NCBI RefSeq assembly: GCF_005938745.2
Contig: NZ_VCBX02000001.1
Location: 5,036,501 to 5,100,500 of the forward strand
Source of the DNA: Rhodococcus sp. KBS0724
GTDB taxonomy: Bacteria; Actinomycetota; Actinomycetes; Mycobacteriales; Mycobacteriaceae
Reading direction: 5' to 3'
Length of the DNA: 64,000 nucleotides
Under the pieces are notes generated by a model that saw nothing but the letters and a program-made list of their open reading frames with translations, had not been told where the DNA came from and ran no database searches. Below are positions 1 to 11,200 of the stretch, one piece after another. The position numbers and the translations under genes were made by a program. Position 1 is the stretch's first letter. Every line of letters begins with the position of its first letter.

Positions 1-106
1 CGGGACACACTGTCTGTCAACACCGGATAATAGTAAACGGCGTGTGAACGAAGCCTGGACGGCGTCTGGACAAACGTACGGTTTACCGAAACCGCTCAAC
101 GAGGTG

Positions 107-1231
107 TCAGGTACCCAATTCCGCAACCAACGCGTCGACGACAGCCACCAGATCTCCACCGTGAGCTTCCGCCACACGCCGTTGACGCTGGTACGACGCT
201 CCGCGTCGGGGAATCTCGGCGACCGATGCCAACTCGTCGGCGCACCCGAGCGATACCGCGACCGGCGTGAGATCTTCGAGCAGTCGCTCCAAGTCGTCGG
301 TGACCAGACATTCGTTCGCGGCCGAGTCCAGGATGATCTCGGCGTCGAGACCGTATCTGGCTGCGCGCCACTTGTTTTCCTTCACATGCCACGGCTGCAT
401 GTTCGGCAACGTCTCCCCCGCGCTGAGGCGGCGGTCGAGATCAACGATGAGGCAGTGAACCAACGCGACCAGCGCGCCCAGTTCCGCGCGCGTCGACACC
501 CCGTCGAACACCCGCACTTCGATGGTTCCCCACTTGGGTGCCGGGCGAATATCCCAATGCATGCCACCGATCTTGGTGATCACGCCGGTCTTCATCTGGT
601 CGTCGATGAACGACTCGTATTCGGCCCAGCTCTCGAACTGGTACGGCAGACCCGCCGTTGGCAACTGCTGGAACATCAGTGCCCGGTTGGACGCATAGCC
701 GGTATCGACACCCGCCCACATCGGCGACGACGCCGACAGCGCCAACAGATGCGGATACCGCTGCAACAGTGCGTTGATGATGGGGAACACCCGATCCGCC
801 GAGGACACGCCGACGTGAACGTGCACACCCCAGATCAGCATCTGACGGCCCCACCACTGCGTGCGCTCGATCAGCTCGTCGTAATCAGGCGTGCGCGTGA
901 CCAACTGAGTCGACCACTGAGCAAACGGATGGGTACCCGCACAGATGAGGTCGACGCCCAGCGGATTCGCGGCGCGGCGCAGCAGGTCGAGTGATGCGTC
1001 GAGATCGCTCATGGCTTCACCGACAGTGTCGTGAATGCCCGTCACCAACTCGACGGTGTTACGCAGCAACTCTTTGGTGATGTGCGGAGTCTCGGAGCCC
1101 GCAAGCTCCTCGACCGCCGAAAACACCTCGGCAGCTGTATTGGAGAGATCTCTGGTCACACGATCGACCAGGGCGATCTCCCATTCCACGCCCAGCGTCG
1201 GACGCGGCGAACCCGGAAATGGAACTACCAC
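107..1231 (-). CDS. YbdK-family carboxylate-amine ligase (GCS2-type glutamate-cysteine ligase-like)
   Basis: The 374-residue protein belongs to the GCS2/YbdK ATP-dependent carboxylate-amine ligases, which join an amino acid carboxyl group to an amine. Length matches YbdK (about 372 aa). The family signature is visible: LGVEWEIALVD near residue 13, the HVHVGV segment near residue 137 and the conserved RPAPKWGTIEVRVFD block near residue 230. It corresponds in position to M. tuberculosis Rv0433, next to sodC. The substrate is not known; weak glutamate-cysteine ligase activity is known for E. coli YbdK. The start is a GTG at 1231 without a clear ribosome binding site, and it lies inside an inverted repeat. 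It probably reads on from sodC. Confidence 0.88.
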   Translation of the reverse strand: MVVPFPGSPRPTLGVEWEIALVDRVTRDLSNTAAEVFSAVEELAGSETPHITKELLRNTVELVTGIHDTVGEAMSDLDASLDLLRRAANPLGVDLICAGTHPFAQWSTQLVTRTPDYDELIERTQWWGRQMLIWGVHVHVGVSSADRVFPIINALLQRYPHLLALSASSPMWAGVDTGYASNRALMFQQLPTAGLPYQFESWAEYESFIDDQMKTGVITKIGGMHWDIRPAPKWGTIEVRVFDGVSTRAELGALVALVHCLIVDLDRRLSAGETLPNMQPWHVKENKWRAARYGLDAEIILDSAANECLVTDDLERLLEDLTPVAVSLGCADELASVAEIPRRGASYQRQRRVAEAHGGDLVAVVDALVAELGT

Positions 1232-1289
1232 GCAGAGAATCCAACCACAATGATCGCGAGAACACCGTGCTGGCTACTGCGTGGTAGTT
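1223..1289 (-). promoter_or_regulatory. 13-bp perfect inverted repeat spanning the ligase start codon
   Basis: Arms at 1223-1235 and 1277-1289 are exact reverse complements, separated by 41 nt. In the minus-strand transcript the second arm contains the GTG start codon of the YbdK-family ligase, so folding would bury the initiation site. If the gene is read through from sodC, the whole hairpin lies in the intercistronic RNA. The repeat is seen directly; its role is inferred. Confidence 0.45.
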
Positions 1290-1318
1290 GCCGAAGTGAT
1301 GCAGAACTCAGAGCAGGA

Positions 1319-2023
1319 TCAGCTCTTGGTGATGACACCACACGCAACGCGTGCACCGGCGTCACCGGTATCGAGGGTCTGCTGATCCGGCGCCGGCGCG
1401 TAACGCGTCGGAATGTTGCCGAAGTTGTCGGCGCCCGCGTGGATCATGACGGAGGTGCCGCCGTTTGCCACCAGGTCGTCGACAGTGAACGCGTCGGTGG
1501 TGGTGACGAGGGTGGCAGAGCCGTCCTCGAGAACCTGCACGGACGTCAGGTCACCGCTGGCGGGATGACCGGTGTGGCCCTCTGCCTGGAAGTGTCCGCC
1601 GGCCGAGAGGAAGTTGCCCGGCTCGCCGCCGCTGGGCGCCACCGAGTTGGTCTCGCACTTGGCAACCTGGTGAACGTGGAAGCCGTGGAAGCCCGGCGTC
1701 AGGCCCTTTGCATCGAGGGTGACCTTGACGTCACTACCTTCCTGCGTGAAGGTGACCGTGCCGACCTTGCTGCCGTCTGCGCCGGTCAAGGTCGAGGTGA
1801 CCGTCTCGGTTGCGGAGCTACCGGCATGAGCAGTCGACGACGCTCCGTGGCTTTCGCTCTCGTGTGCGCTGGGGTCGGCCGCACCCGTCCACACAGGCGG
1901 AGTTGTACCGGGGACGTTGCTGGGCTCTTCGTTGTTACTGCAGGCAGTCAAGCCGAAAGCGGCTAGTGCGACTACGGGGGCAACGACGCGCCAGGACATA
2001 CGCCGGGTGCTGCTGGGGGCCAT
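1319..2023 (-). CDS. sodC: Cu/Zn-type superoxide dismutase, lipoprotein
   Basis: Periplasmic or envelope superoxide dismutase of 234 aa that converts superoxide to hydrogen peroxide and oxygen. The N-terminus has a signal segment ending in the lipobox GLTAC (Cys 28), so it is probably lipid-anchored. A Ser/Thr-rich linker precedes the SOD domain. Visible metal-ligand motifs are FHVHQV, the [18 protein letters not shown] stretch and MIHAGADN; the ACGVI segment near the end carries the second disulfide Cys. I chose the ATG at 2023, not an upstream ATG at 2083, because AGGAG lies 7 nt upstream and the signal peptide starts properly there. Equivalent to Rv0432. Confidence 0.93.
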   Translation of the reverse strand: MAPSSTRRMSWRVVAPVVALAAFGLTACSNNEEPSNVPGTTPPVWTGAADPSAHESESHGASSTAHAGSSATETVTSTLTGADGSKVGTVTFTQEGSDVKVTLDAKGLTPGFHGFHVHQVAKCETNSVAPSGGEPGNFLSAGGHFQAEGHTGHPASGDLTSVQVLEDGSATLVTTTDAFTVDDLVANGGTSVMIHAGADNFGNIPTRYAPAPDQQTLDTGDAGARVACGVITKS

Positions 2024-2112
2024 CGAACCGCTCCTTTGGGTGGCGAGGAAGTGCAACTGATCATAACGGCGTGAGTAGTACACAGACCCGACGGGTGGTC
2101 CGAACCGACGGG

Positions 2113-2706
2113 TCAGTTGGACGTGACGATGACGATCACACCGGGCGACGCGTTTGCGATACCGGCAAATCGTGGCTCTGCCGTCACACCGAGTTCGGCG
2201 GCAATCTGCTGCGCCGCTGCCTTCTCTGCCGCGGAAGATCCGTAGAACACCGTGGTGGTGCTCACCGTTCCTTCGCTGTAGTTACCCGTCTCCTCGACAT
2301 TCCAACCCGCTGCGGTCAACTCTTCCGCAGTACCTGCTGCGAGACCGGACACCGTGCTGTTGTTCAGGACCCGGACACTGACACTCGACGGGTCGACGCT
2401 CACCGACGCGCCGGCCGAGGCCGAGGTCGTGGTGGCGGACGGGCGTGTCGTCGTTGTTGCCGTCGTGGTTTCCGCGGAATCGGTGCCGGTGTTTGGAGCC
2501 GGCGCAGTTGTCGCCGGGGCTACCGCCGTTGTGGTCGCGGCTGCTGCGCTCGTCTCGGTCTGCTCGGCCGCCGTGGTGTCGGAATCGGAGCCGCCGAGCG
2601 ACGCCGCACCGAGCCCGATGAACACGATCGCGAGGGCGATCAGCACCATGGCGATAGCGCGTAGGGGTGGTCCGGACGGCTGCTCTTTCGGGGTACTCAC
2701 GCTCAC
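2113..2706 (-). CDS. LytR C-terminal-domain protein, single-pass membrane
   Basis: A 197-aa protein with one transmembrane helix (about residues 16-38), a low-complexity Ala/Thr linker (about 40-95) and a C-terminal LytR_C-type domain starting around [15 protein letters not shown]. This topology places the domain outside the membrane. It matches the position of Rv0431, annotated as a tuberculin-related peptide. LytR_C domains usually accompany cell-wall ligases, but here there is no LCP domain, so a structural or accessory wall role is only inferred. The GTG at 2706 is used; another in-frame GTG lies at 2700. Confidence 0.82.
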   Translation of the reverse strand: MSVSTPKEQPSGPPLRAIAMVLIALAIVFIGLGAASLGGSDSDTTAAEQTETSAAAATTTAVAPATTAPAPNTGTDSAETTTATTTTRPSATTTSASAGASVSVDPSSVSVRVLNNSTVSGLAAGTAEELTAAGWNVEETGNYSEGTVSTTTVFYGSSAAEKAAAQQIAAELGVTAEPRFAGIANASPGVIVIVTSN

Positions 2707-2771
2707 GACCCTATCGCCAGTGGGCGGTTCGACCGTTCATCGACAGAGATTCGAGCGCAGGTTTTGCGGCT

Positions 2772-3140
2772 TCATGTCACCTCGAAGCCGAGGCGACGAG
2801 CTGCCCTCGCCTTCTGACGGCTGGCGCGCAACCGACGCAGGCGCTTGACCAGCATCGGATCTGCTGCCAGCGATTCGGGGCGATCAACGAGTGCATTGAG
2901 CACCTGGTAGTAGCGGGTTGCCGACATGTCGAACAACTCTTTGATCGCTACTTCCTTCGCGCCGGCGTACTTCCACCACTGGCGTTCGAAGGAGAGAATG
3001 TCGTGTTCTCTACGGGTGAGCCCGTCCTCGCCGACATCGTTGATTCCCGGACTGTTGATTCCCGGACTGTTGACAGCTGCTGAATCTTCGACTTCGGCGC
3101 CATCGGTCTGGCTTCGACTGTGCGCTACTGCGCTGTCCAT
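2772..3140 (-). CDS. DUF3263 domain protein
   Basis: A 122-aa cytoplasmic protein. Residues about 42-105 form the conserved DUF3263 domain (LTRREHDILSFERQWWKY, then a helical segment ending in VDRPESLAADPMLVKRLRRLR), which is small, basic and helix-rich, suggesting nucleic-acid binding. It corresponds to Rv0430, next to def. The first 40 residues are not conserved-looking and contain a duplicated NSPGI element produced by a 15-bp tandem DNA repeat at 3041-3070. It is divergent from def, sharing the 183-bp region between them. Function unknown. Confidence 0.85.
   Translation of the reverse strand: MDSAVAHSRSQTDGAEVEDSAAVNSPGINSPGINDVGEDGLTRREHDILSFERQWWKYAGAKEVAIKELFDMSATRYYQVLNALVDRPESLAADPMLVKRLRRLRASRQKARAARRLGFEVT
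3041..3070. repeat. 15-bp perfect tandem duplication
   Basis: Two adjacent identical copies of TGATTCCCGGACTGT (3041-3055 and 3056-3070) inside the variable N-terminal region of the DUF3263 gene. The duplication is in frame (five codons). Confidence 0.9.
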
Positions 3141-3323
3141 GTCACTCCTCGACTGCTGTATTCGCCGTCAGTGAGACTGTGTCCCCCTGTTGCCCGCGTT
3201 CCCCCGGGCACATGGCCCGACCGAGCAACAAATCACATCGTTGTACTTCAGCAACCATTGAACCACGAGGTATCGGACGGGCCGCGATAACCACGCGGGC
3301 GCGCCGCAACTATCCTTGACACC

Positions 3324-3920
3324 ATGGCTATCCTCCCCATTCGAATCGTCGGCGACCCGGTACTGCACGAGCCCACAAAGCCGGTTACACAGTCTCCGGC
3401 GGAAATCGCCGAACTGATCGCCGACATGTACGAGACGATGGACGCCGCCAACGGCGTCGGCCTCGCGGCCAATCAGGTCGGTGTTTCGCTGCGTCTGTTC
3501 GTGTTCGATTGCCCAGGTGACGATCGTAGCGACACCCGCCGACGCGGAGTTGTAGTCAACCCCGTCCTGGAGACGTCGGAAATCCCGGAGACGATGCCCG
3601 ATCCCGACGACGACTTCGAAGGTTGCCTCTCGGTTCCCGGCGAGCAGTTCCCCACCGGCCGCGCCGACTGGGCCAAGGTCACGGGCACCGATGCCGATGG
3701 CAACCCGATCGAAATCGAAGGCACCGGTTTCTTCGCCCGGATGCTCCAGCACGAAACCGGCCACCTCGACGGCTTCCTTTACACCGACGTCCTGATCGGC
3801 CGGAATGCGCGCGCCGCGAAGAAGGCCATCAAGCAGTCCGGTTGGGGTAAGCCCGGATTGACGTGGACTCCTGGCACTGTCGATGATCCGTTCGGTCACG
3901 ACGACGAATACGAAGACTGA
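3324..3920 (+). CDS. def: Peptide deformylase
   Basis: Removes the formyl group from the N-terminal methionine of new proteins. All three family motifs are present in order: [10 protein letters not shown] (about residue 44), EGCLSVP (about residue 98, with the metal-binding Cys) and HETGH (about residue 143, the HExxH zinc/iron site). At 198 aa it matches the mycobacterial enzyme (Rv0429c), and like that enzyme it has an extended C-terminal tail. The ATG start at 3324 is unambiguous. The GNAT gene follows after 5 bp and xthA after that, the same order as in mycobacteria. Confidence 0.97.
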   Translation: MAILPIRIVGDPVLHEPTKPVTQSPAEIAELIADMYETMDAANGVGLAANQVGVSLRLFVFDCPGDDRSDTRRRGVVVNPVLETSEIPETMPDPDDDFEGCLSVPGEQFPTGRADWAKVTGTDADGNPIEIEGTGFFARMLQHETGHLDGFLYTDVLIGRNARAAKKAIKQSGWGKPGLTWTPGTVDDPFGHDDEYED

Positions 3921-3925
3921 GAAGT

Positions 3926-4801
3926 TTGCCCATCTCGATCGGTAGCCGGGTGGTGTTGCGATACAAGCTCCCACCCGGTTACTCGCATCCGATGACCGAT
4001 GTGATCGGCACCCTCGAATCCGCGGACCCGATCACGGTCCGCGGCAACGACGGGCGGGTCGTCACCGTATCGGCGGATCAGGTGATCGCACTCAAAGTTC
4101 TTGCTGCGCGCCCTATTCGAGTGGGCGACATCCGCAATCTCGAGATCGCGGCTGCCGCCGGTTCACCGGGAACCGAGCAGGCCCGGATCGACGGTTGGCT
4201 GCTGCGCATCGGGCACTCACCACATGACACGGACTCCGCGCTCCCCCTCGGTGAACCCGGTGGCAGTGCTTCACGAACTCCGGAAACGCTGAGCGCCATC
4301 CGTTCGTGGTTCGCCGATCGGGGACGTCCGACCACGCTGATGCTGCCCGACCGCCTCGGAATTGCGCCGTCGACCTGGATTTCCGGCGGCGAGGGCATCA
4401 TGTTTGCCGCCGATCTCGACAACGTCGCCCCGACGCCGCCACAATTCACGACCACCATCGACGACGCTCACGCCGGGGACACCCTCTCGCGCGTGGCGAT
4501 CGGAACGATCGGCAGCGCCGACACGATGATCCTGGCTTCGGTGCGAGCCGCCGTCAGCGACGCCCCCGACGGCCGACGGTGGGCCGGCCTGCTCGATCTC
4601 GAGGTGGCAGATGCGCACCGACGGCACGGAATCGGCACTCTGATCTGCACGGACCTACTCGGGTGGAGCCGAACTCAGGGCGCAACCCATGCCTACCTGG
4701 CCGTTCCCGAAGACAACACGGCGGCGGTCGCTACGGCACGCTCACTCGGCTTCGTCGAGCATCATCGCTACCGGTACGCCACCGCGCCTGTCGGTGCCTG
4801 A
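3926..4801 (+). CDS. GNAT family N-acetyltransferase with SH3-like N-terminal region
   Basis: A 291-aa protein equivalent to Rv0428c. The first 55-60 residues form a small beta-rich module (GTLES... TVRGNDGRVVTVSADQV), followed by a linker and a C-terminal GNAT fold. Its acetyl-CoA loop is visible as RRHGIGTLI near residue 230, and the motif-B region is AAVATARSLGFVEHHRY. The substrate is unknown. The start is the TTG at 3926, 5 bp after the def stop; a later GTG at 3950 is possible. It is probably co-transcribed with def and xthA. Confidence 0.85.
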   Translation: MPISIGSRVVLRYKLPPGYSHPMTDVIGTLESADPITVRGNDGRVVTVSADQVIALKVLAARPIRVGDIRNLEIAAAAGSPGTEQARIDGWLLRIGHSPHDTDSALPLGEPGGSASRTPETLSAIRSWFADRGRPTTLMLPDRLGIAPSTWISGGEGIMFAADLDNVAPTPPQFTTTIDDAHAGDTLSRVAIGTIGSADTMILASVRAAVSDAPDGRRWAGLLDLEVADAHRRHGIGTLICTDLLGWSRTQGATHAYLAVPEDNTAAVATARSLGFVEHHRYRYATAPVGA

Positions 4802-4817
4802 CGCTAGGCTTGCCCGC

Positions 4818-5621
4818 GTGCGCATAGCTACCTGGAACGTCAACTCCGTCCGTGCCCGTACCGACCGGATCATCGATTGGCTCGACCGATCCGACGTCGA
4901 CGTCCTGGCGATGCAGGAAACCAAGTGCAAGGACGAGCAGTTCCCGTACGAACGTTTCGAAGAGATCGGCTACAAGGTCGCTCACGTCGGACTCAGTCAG
5001 TGGAACGGCGTTGCCATCGCCTCTCGTGTCGGTCTCGACGACGTGCAGATCGGCTTCGAGGATCAGCCGGGCTTCACCAAGGACCCCGAAGCGGAGCAGG
5101 TGCGCGAGGCCCGCGCGATCGGCGCGACGTGCGGCGGGGTGCGGGTGTGGAGCCTGTACGTTCCCAACGGCCGTGAACTCGACGATCCCCATTACGCATA
5201 CAAGTTGGACTGGCTCGCCAAGCTCCGCGACGACGCCGAAGGTTGGCTGAAGCAGAATCCGGACGAGCAGATCGCCCTCGTCGGCGACTGGAATGTCGCA
5301 CCCACCGACGAGGACGTCTGGGATCCCGCTGTCTTCGAGGGCAAGACTCACACGTCGCCGGCCGAACGCGCTGCCTTCGACGCCTTCATCTCGTCCGGTT
5401 TCACGGACGTCGTCCGCCCCCACACTCCCGGTCCCGGCGTGTACACGTACTGGGACTACACGCAGCTCCGTTTCCCCAAGAAGCAGGGAATGCGCATCGA
5501 CTTCATTCTCGGCTCACCCGCATTCGCAGCGCGGGTCGAGTCGGCAGAGATCGATCGGAACGAGCGTAAAGGCAAGGGCGCCAGCGATCACGCCCCTGTC
5601 ATCGCGCAGCTGGGTTCCTGA
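4818..5621 (+). CDS. xthA: Exodeoxyribonuclease III
   Basis: Apurinic/apyrimidinic endonuclease and 3'-5' exonuclease of base-excision repair, 267 aa. Catalytic motifs of the EEP fold are visible: ATWNVNSVRAR (Asn near residue 8), MQETKCKD (metal-binding Glu), LYVPNGRE, LVGDWNVAPTDEDVWD (Asp/Asn) and the terminal ASDHAPV (Asp-His). I chose the GTG at 4818, 16 bp after the upstream stop, because family homology begins at RIATWN; the open frame upstream is only a shadow of the GNAT gene. Equivalent to Rv0427c. Confidence 0.95.
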   Translation: MRIATWNVNSVRARTDRIIDWLDRSDVDVLAMQETKCKDEQFPYERFEEIGYKVAHVGLSQWNGVAIASRVGLDDVQIGFEDQPGFTKDPEAEQVREARAIGATCGGVRVWSLYVPNGRELDDPHYAYKLDWLAKLRDDAEGWLKQNPDEQIALVGDWNVAPTDEDVWDPAVFEGKTHTSPAERAAFDAFISSGFTDVVRPHTPGPGVYTYWDYTQLRFPKKQGMRIDFILGSPAFAARVESAEIDRNERKGKGASDHAPVIAQLGS

Positions 5622-5629
5622 AAAAGCGG

Positions 5630-5968
5630 TCAGTCCTCGACGAGCAGATCGAGGTATTCGGGATGCTCGCCGAGGTATCGCTGCACGTACGAGCACACCG
5701 GGCGCACCGACCACTCACGTTCGCGGGCGCAGTCCATCGAGAACTGCACGAGTACGGCTGCCATTCCCTGGCCGCCGTACTCTTCCTTGACGACGGTGTG
5801 CATGTACGCGACCACGTCGCCGGCGTCGGCGCCGTATCCGAGGATCTCGTCTTCGTCCCGATACCCGAGGATGCCGACCAGTTCGTCGCCTGCGAGTAAT
5901 TCGAACCGTTCATGTGACGGGTTGTCGACCAGCGTGATGTCGGTGTTGTTCATGGCGGAGTTGTTCAT
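5630..5968 (-). CDS. Small GNAT-fold N-acetyltransferase (GCN5-related, YjdJ-like)
   Basis: A 112-aa acetyl-CoA-binding protein of the short GNAT type. The core motif EEYGGQGMAAVLVQFSMDCARE gives the Q/R-x-x-G-x-A loop, and the end CSYVQRYLGEHPEYLDLL is typical of the family (C-S-Y...). The start at 5968 is supported by GGAGG 8 nt upstream. Two short Met-Asn-Asn repeats at the very N-terminus (residues 1 and 6) come from a small direct repeat, so initiation could occur at either. The gene converges on xthA with an 8-bp gap. Substrate unknown. Confidence 0.85.
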   Translation of the reverse strand: MNNSAMNNTDITLVDNPSHERFELLAGDELVGILGYRDEDEILGYGADAGDVVAYMHTVVKEEYGGQGMAAVLVQFSMDCAREREWSVRPVCSYVQRYLGEHPEYLDLLVED

Positions 5969-6171
5969 GGTGGAAACCTCCACTGCTGCACGCACGGTAC
6001 CCAAACTGTGATCCATGCCACTTATAGAAACAGTTACCGACGACGCTGTCCCGGGTTCGCCCAATTTTTGCACCGAGAGTGACACGACCGCAATGGCACC
6101 GAGAGTTTATTTCGGCACTGAGATAGAGTCGCGCGGTGCCGTTGTGACAGCGCGCACACAATTTCACACGA

Positions 6172-8700
<2,529 letters not shown>

Positions 8701-8713
<13 letters not shown>

Positions 8714-8737
8714 AAGAACGCTGGAAGTCTAGAAAAC
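8701..8737. repeat. 18-19 bp tandem duplication across the thiD stop
   Basis: GCTGGAAGTCTAGAAGAAC (8701-8719) is followed by a nearly identical copy (8720-8737) lacking one G. The first copy contains the thiD stop codon TAG; the second runs to the end of the convergent cyclase-like gene. It looks like a replication-slippage duplication and does not change the thiD product. Confidence 0.8.
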
Positions 8738-9594
8738 TACGCCTTCCACACGCGCCAGATACCCAGATCCTGCGGCACTCCGTTGGGCGTCGTCGCAAAG
8801 AAGCCGCGGCGCCACGGCCGGATCTCCAGGTTCAGCTCTTCGAGGGTTCCCGGCGCAAGTTCTTCGAGAGTTGCCGCAGACATCATGACGTTGCCGTCGC
8901 CGCCCAATCCCATCATGCGGGCGGCGATGGTCACGTCGACGCCCAACCAGTCGTCGCCCAGTTGCCGGGGTGTTCCGGTGTGGAGTCCGACCCGCATTTT
9001 GGGCCGATAGCCGTCGAGGTTGACCTGGGCAATGGCGTCCTGCGCCGCAAAGACGGCGGCCACTGCGGCATCTGGACTGGTGAACACCGCCATGAGTCCG
9101 TCGCCCATTCGTTTCACCACGTGACCGTACCGATCCGTGATGGGCGTTTCGACCGCTTGCGCGACTGCCCGCAGAAGCGCGAGCGTGGCCCCGTCGCCGG
9201 CGTGGAGTGACCACGTGGAGAAACCGACGAGGTCGGTGAAGACGATAGTCAGTTCCTGATCGCCGCGGCCGCGGCCCATCTTCTTGAGGGCCGCCTGCCA
9301 CACCTGTAGAGCGCCGAGGCTCATTTCCCTGGTAGCGGCCGGTTTGTGGTCGAGAAAACGATCAGCGACACGGGCCACCGCGCGTGCGCCGCCCGGCCCG
9401 GACAGGGAGAGCGGGTCGCCGAACCCCGGGTCACCCGGAAGCAACCGCCGGATGCGTCGTAGTGCGTCGATGAGTTGCTGATGTCCGTTCAGATCCGACG
9501 CAGTGTTGAGCACGGATCCAATGACCGAGCGGACGCCAACCGGAGCGGCATCGCGCACGTCACCGGGTACTTCACTCGGGATCGGATCGCTCAT
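8737..9594 (-). CDS. Adenylate/guanylate cyclase domain protein (class III, altered active site)
   Basis: A 285-aa cytoplasmic protein. The N-terminal 100 residues are a helical region of unknown role; residues about 115-285 are a class III cyclase homology domain. Metal-binding aspartates are in TIVFTDLVGFS (D121) and KRMGDGLMAVF (D165); the purine-selecting pair Lys 161 and Asp 215 is present and the Arg of the AAR motif is R226. The Asn normally four residues before that Arg is Thr 222 (VTIAAR in place of VNxAAR). So the metal and substrate residues are kept but one transition-state residue is changed. It may have low activity or a sensing role. It converges on thiD. Confidence 0.85.
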   Translation of the reverse strand: MSDPIPSEVPGDVRDAAPVGVRSVIGSVLNTASDLNGHQQLIDALRRIRRLLPGDPGFGDPLSLSGPGGARAVARVADRFLDHKPAATREMSLGALQVWQAALKKMGRGRGDQELTIVFTDLVGFSTWSLHAGDGATLALLRAVAQAVETPITDRYGHVVKRMGDGLMAVFTSPDAAVAAVFAAQDAIAQVNLDGYRPKMRVGLHTGTPRQLGDDWLGVDVTIAARMMGLGGDGNVMMSAATLEELAPGTLEELNLEIRPWRRGFFATTPNGVPQDLGIWRVWKA

Positions 9595-9636
9595 TACTCG
9601 AGAGTAACCCAGAGCTGCGGACCGCGCGCCGCATGT

Positions 9637-11094
9637 TCATTTGGTCCGAGCCGAGGTTCTGGCTTCACCTACCGGAACTCCGTTGACGCCCCCGAGATCC
9701 TGCGCATACGTTGCCACCGCAAATGCCACTGCGGCGGAATTCGCGGCCAGTGCGCTCTGATCGATGTTCGCAAGATCGTCCAGCGCGGTGTGATAGTTCG
9801 GATCGAAACTCACTCCGGGCTCGCCGCCCCACTTCAAAGCTTGTTCGACGGATTTCAGTTCCTCGGCGCCACTGAACACGCCGCCGGCTGGAATCCCGAT
9901 CTCGATGAACGGGCCGTAGTCCGATCGTCCGTCGAAGTCGGTTCCGTCTGTCACGATTCCCCGACCGGCAAGGAAGTCGACAAACGTGCGTTCGATGCCG
10001 ACCGAGCCTTCCGGTCCCGGACCTTCTCCGAGACCATCCGAATTGTCGCCGTCGTAGACCAGATATCCGGGGTTGGGTGAGCCGAGCATGTCGAAATTCA
10101 GGTACAACGCGATGGCTGCCTGTTCTTCCGGACTGAGCCCGGCAACGTACTCTGTCGAGCCGACAAGGCCCAATTCCTCGGCACCCCAGAACGCAAACCG
10201 CACCGCGTTGGTGATGTCCGGCGAACTCCCCAGTTGCAGCGCCGTCTCCAGAATTGCCGCGCTACCGCTGCCGTTGTCGTTGATACCCGGCCCCTCGGGA
10301 ACGCTGTCGAGATGAGCGCCGACCATGACCACGTCGCTGGTCGATCCGGTCTTCGTTTGCGCGATAACGTTGCGCGAGCGTGTTGTGGTCGTGACCGTGT
10401 CCAGCACCAGTGTGACGACGCCGCCGGCGGAGGCAAGCTGCTGTCCCGACGACAAGCTGATGCCTCCCGTGGGAATTCGCGCGATATCCGGATCGCCCAA
10501 GGTTCCGCCGTCCAACATCGCATCTTCGTTGTTGACGACTAACAGTGCAGCAGCGCCCTGATCTGCGGCGATAGTTTGCTTGGCGCCGAACTGGCAGACC
10601 CCGCGGGTAACCAGGACGATCGCGCCCGCAGCATCGAGGCCGTCGTAGTCGGAAGCTTCACAACCCGGCGTCTCGTCTGCGGGTACCGACACGACGGGTG
10701 CGGTGATCCCGTCCGGTCCCGTGGACGTCGAGTAGGTCAAAGCCCGAACGGGAAGGTTCATTCCGTCGACCGTGGTCAACGACTCGGTTCCCGGATCGAA
10801 GGAACTGAACTCGAACTCCGGGGTTTCCACATCGAAGCCCTTGTCTTCGAGCAGGTTTGCCACGTAGTCGACGCTGGCGTCGTACCCCGGGGTTTCGGTA
10901 GACCGGGTACCCCCGTTGGCAGCTGCGATCTTGCCGAATTGCTCGAGATGGCCCATCACAGCGTCGGCGGTGACGCTCTCCGAGAAGGCTTGCGGTTCGA
11001 TCAGTGCAGTATCTGCAGGCCTGGCCCCGGCCGAACATCCACCAAGCACCAGAACCCCGGCTACGCCGATTGCCAACGCGTGATGGAGTCTCAT
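9637..11094 (-). CDS. M28 family zinc aminopeptidase, lipoprotein (LpqL-like)
   Basis: A 485-aa secreted aminopeptidase. It starts with a signal peptide ending in the lipobox VLGGC, so it is probably membrane-anchored outside the cell. A PA domain (about residues 120-240) is inserted before the M28 catalytic part. Zinc ligands and catalytic residues are visible: GAHLDSVPEGPGINDNGSG (His and bridging Asp), WGAEELGLVGS (catalytic Glu and Glu ligand), LNFDMLGS (Asp) and the late YHTALDD (His). Position and length match Rv0418 lpqL. It is followed downstream by a very strong hairpin, separating it from the ABC operon. Likely trims peptides in the envelope. Confidence 0.92.
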   Translation of the reverse strand: MRLHHALAIGVAGVLVLGGCSAGARPADTALIEPQAFSESVTADAVMGHLEQFGKIAAANGGTRSTETPGYDASVDYVANLLEDKGFDVETPEFEFSSFDPGTESLTTVDGMNLPVRALTYSTSTGPDGITAPVVSVPADETPGCEASDYDGLDAAGAIVLVTRGVCQFGAKQTIAADQGAAALLVVNNEDAMLDGGTLGDPDIARIPTGGISLSSGQQLASAGGVVTLVLDTVTTTTRSRNVIAQTKTGSTSDVVMVGAHLDSVPEGPGINDNGSGSAAILETALQLGSSPDITNAVRFAFWGAEELGLVGSTEYVAGLSPEEQAAIALYLNFDMLGSPNPGYLVYDGDNSDGLGEGPGPEGSVGIERTFVDFLAGRGIVTDGTDFDGRSDYGPFIEIGIPAGGVFSGAEELKSVEQALKWGGEPGVSFDPNYHTALDDLANIDQSALAANSAAVAFAVATYAQDLGGVNGVPVGEARTSARTK

Positions 11095-11133
11095 GCGCGA
11101 AAGAGTAACCGCGCGGGCCGATAAGGAAACTGC

Positions 11134-11177
11134 TGTGCGCCTTTGTTAACCGCGGGCGGTTAACAAAGGCGCACAGT
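11134..11177 (-). terminator. 20-bp perfect hairpin terminator
   Basis: Arms 11134-11153 and 11158-11177 are perfect reverse complements over 20 bp with a 4-nt CGGG loop. It lies between the start of the M28 peptidase gene and the end of the ABC permease gene, both on the minus strand, so it terminates the ABC transporter transcript. No long U-run follows. Confidence 0.85.
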
Positions 11178-11200
11178 GTCAGCGTCAGAGGAGCACAGGG

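Noticed and set aside
44..994. Long plus-strand open frame opposite the YbdK-type ligase
   Set aside because: It is the antisense shadow of a recognisable enzyme, Arg/His-rich and without family features or a ribosome binding site.
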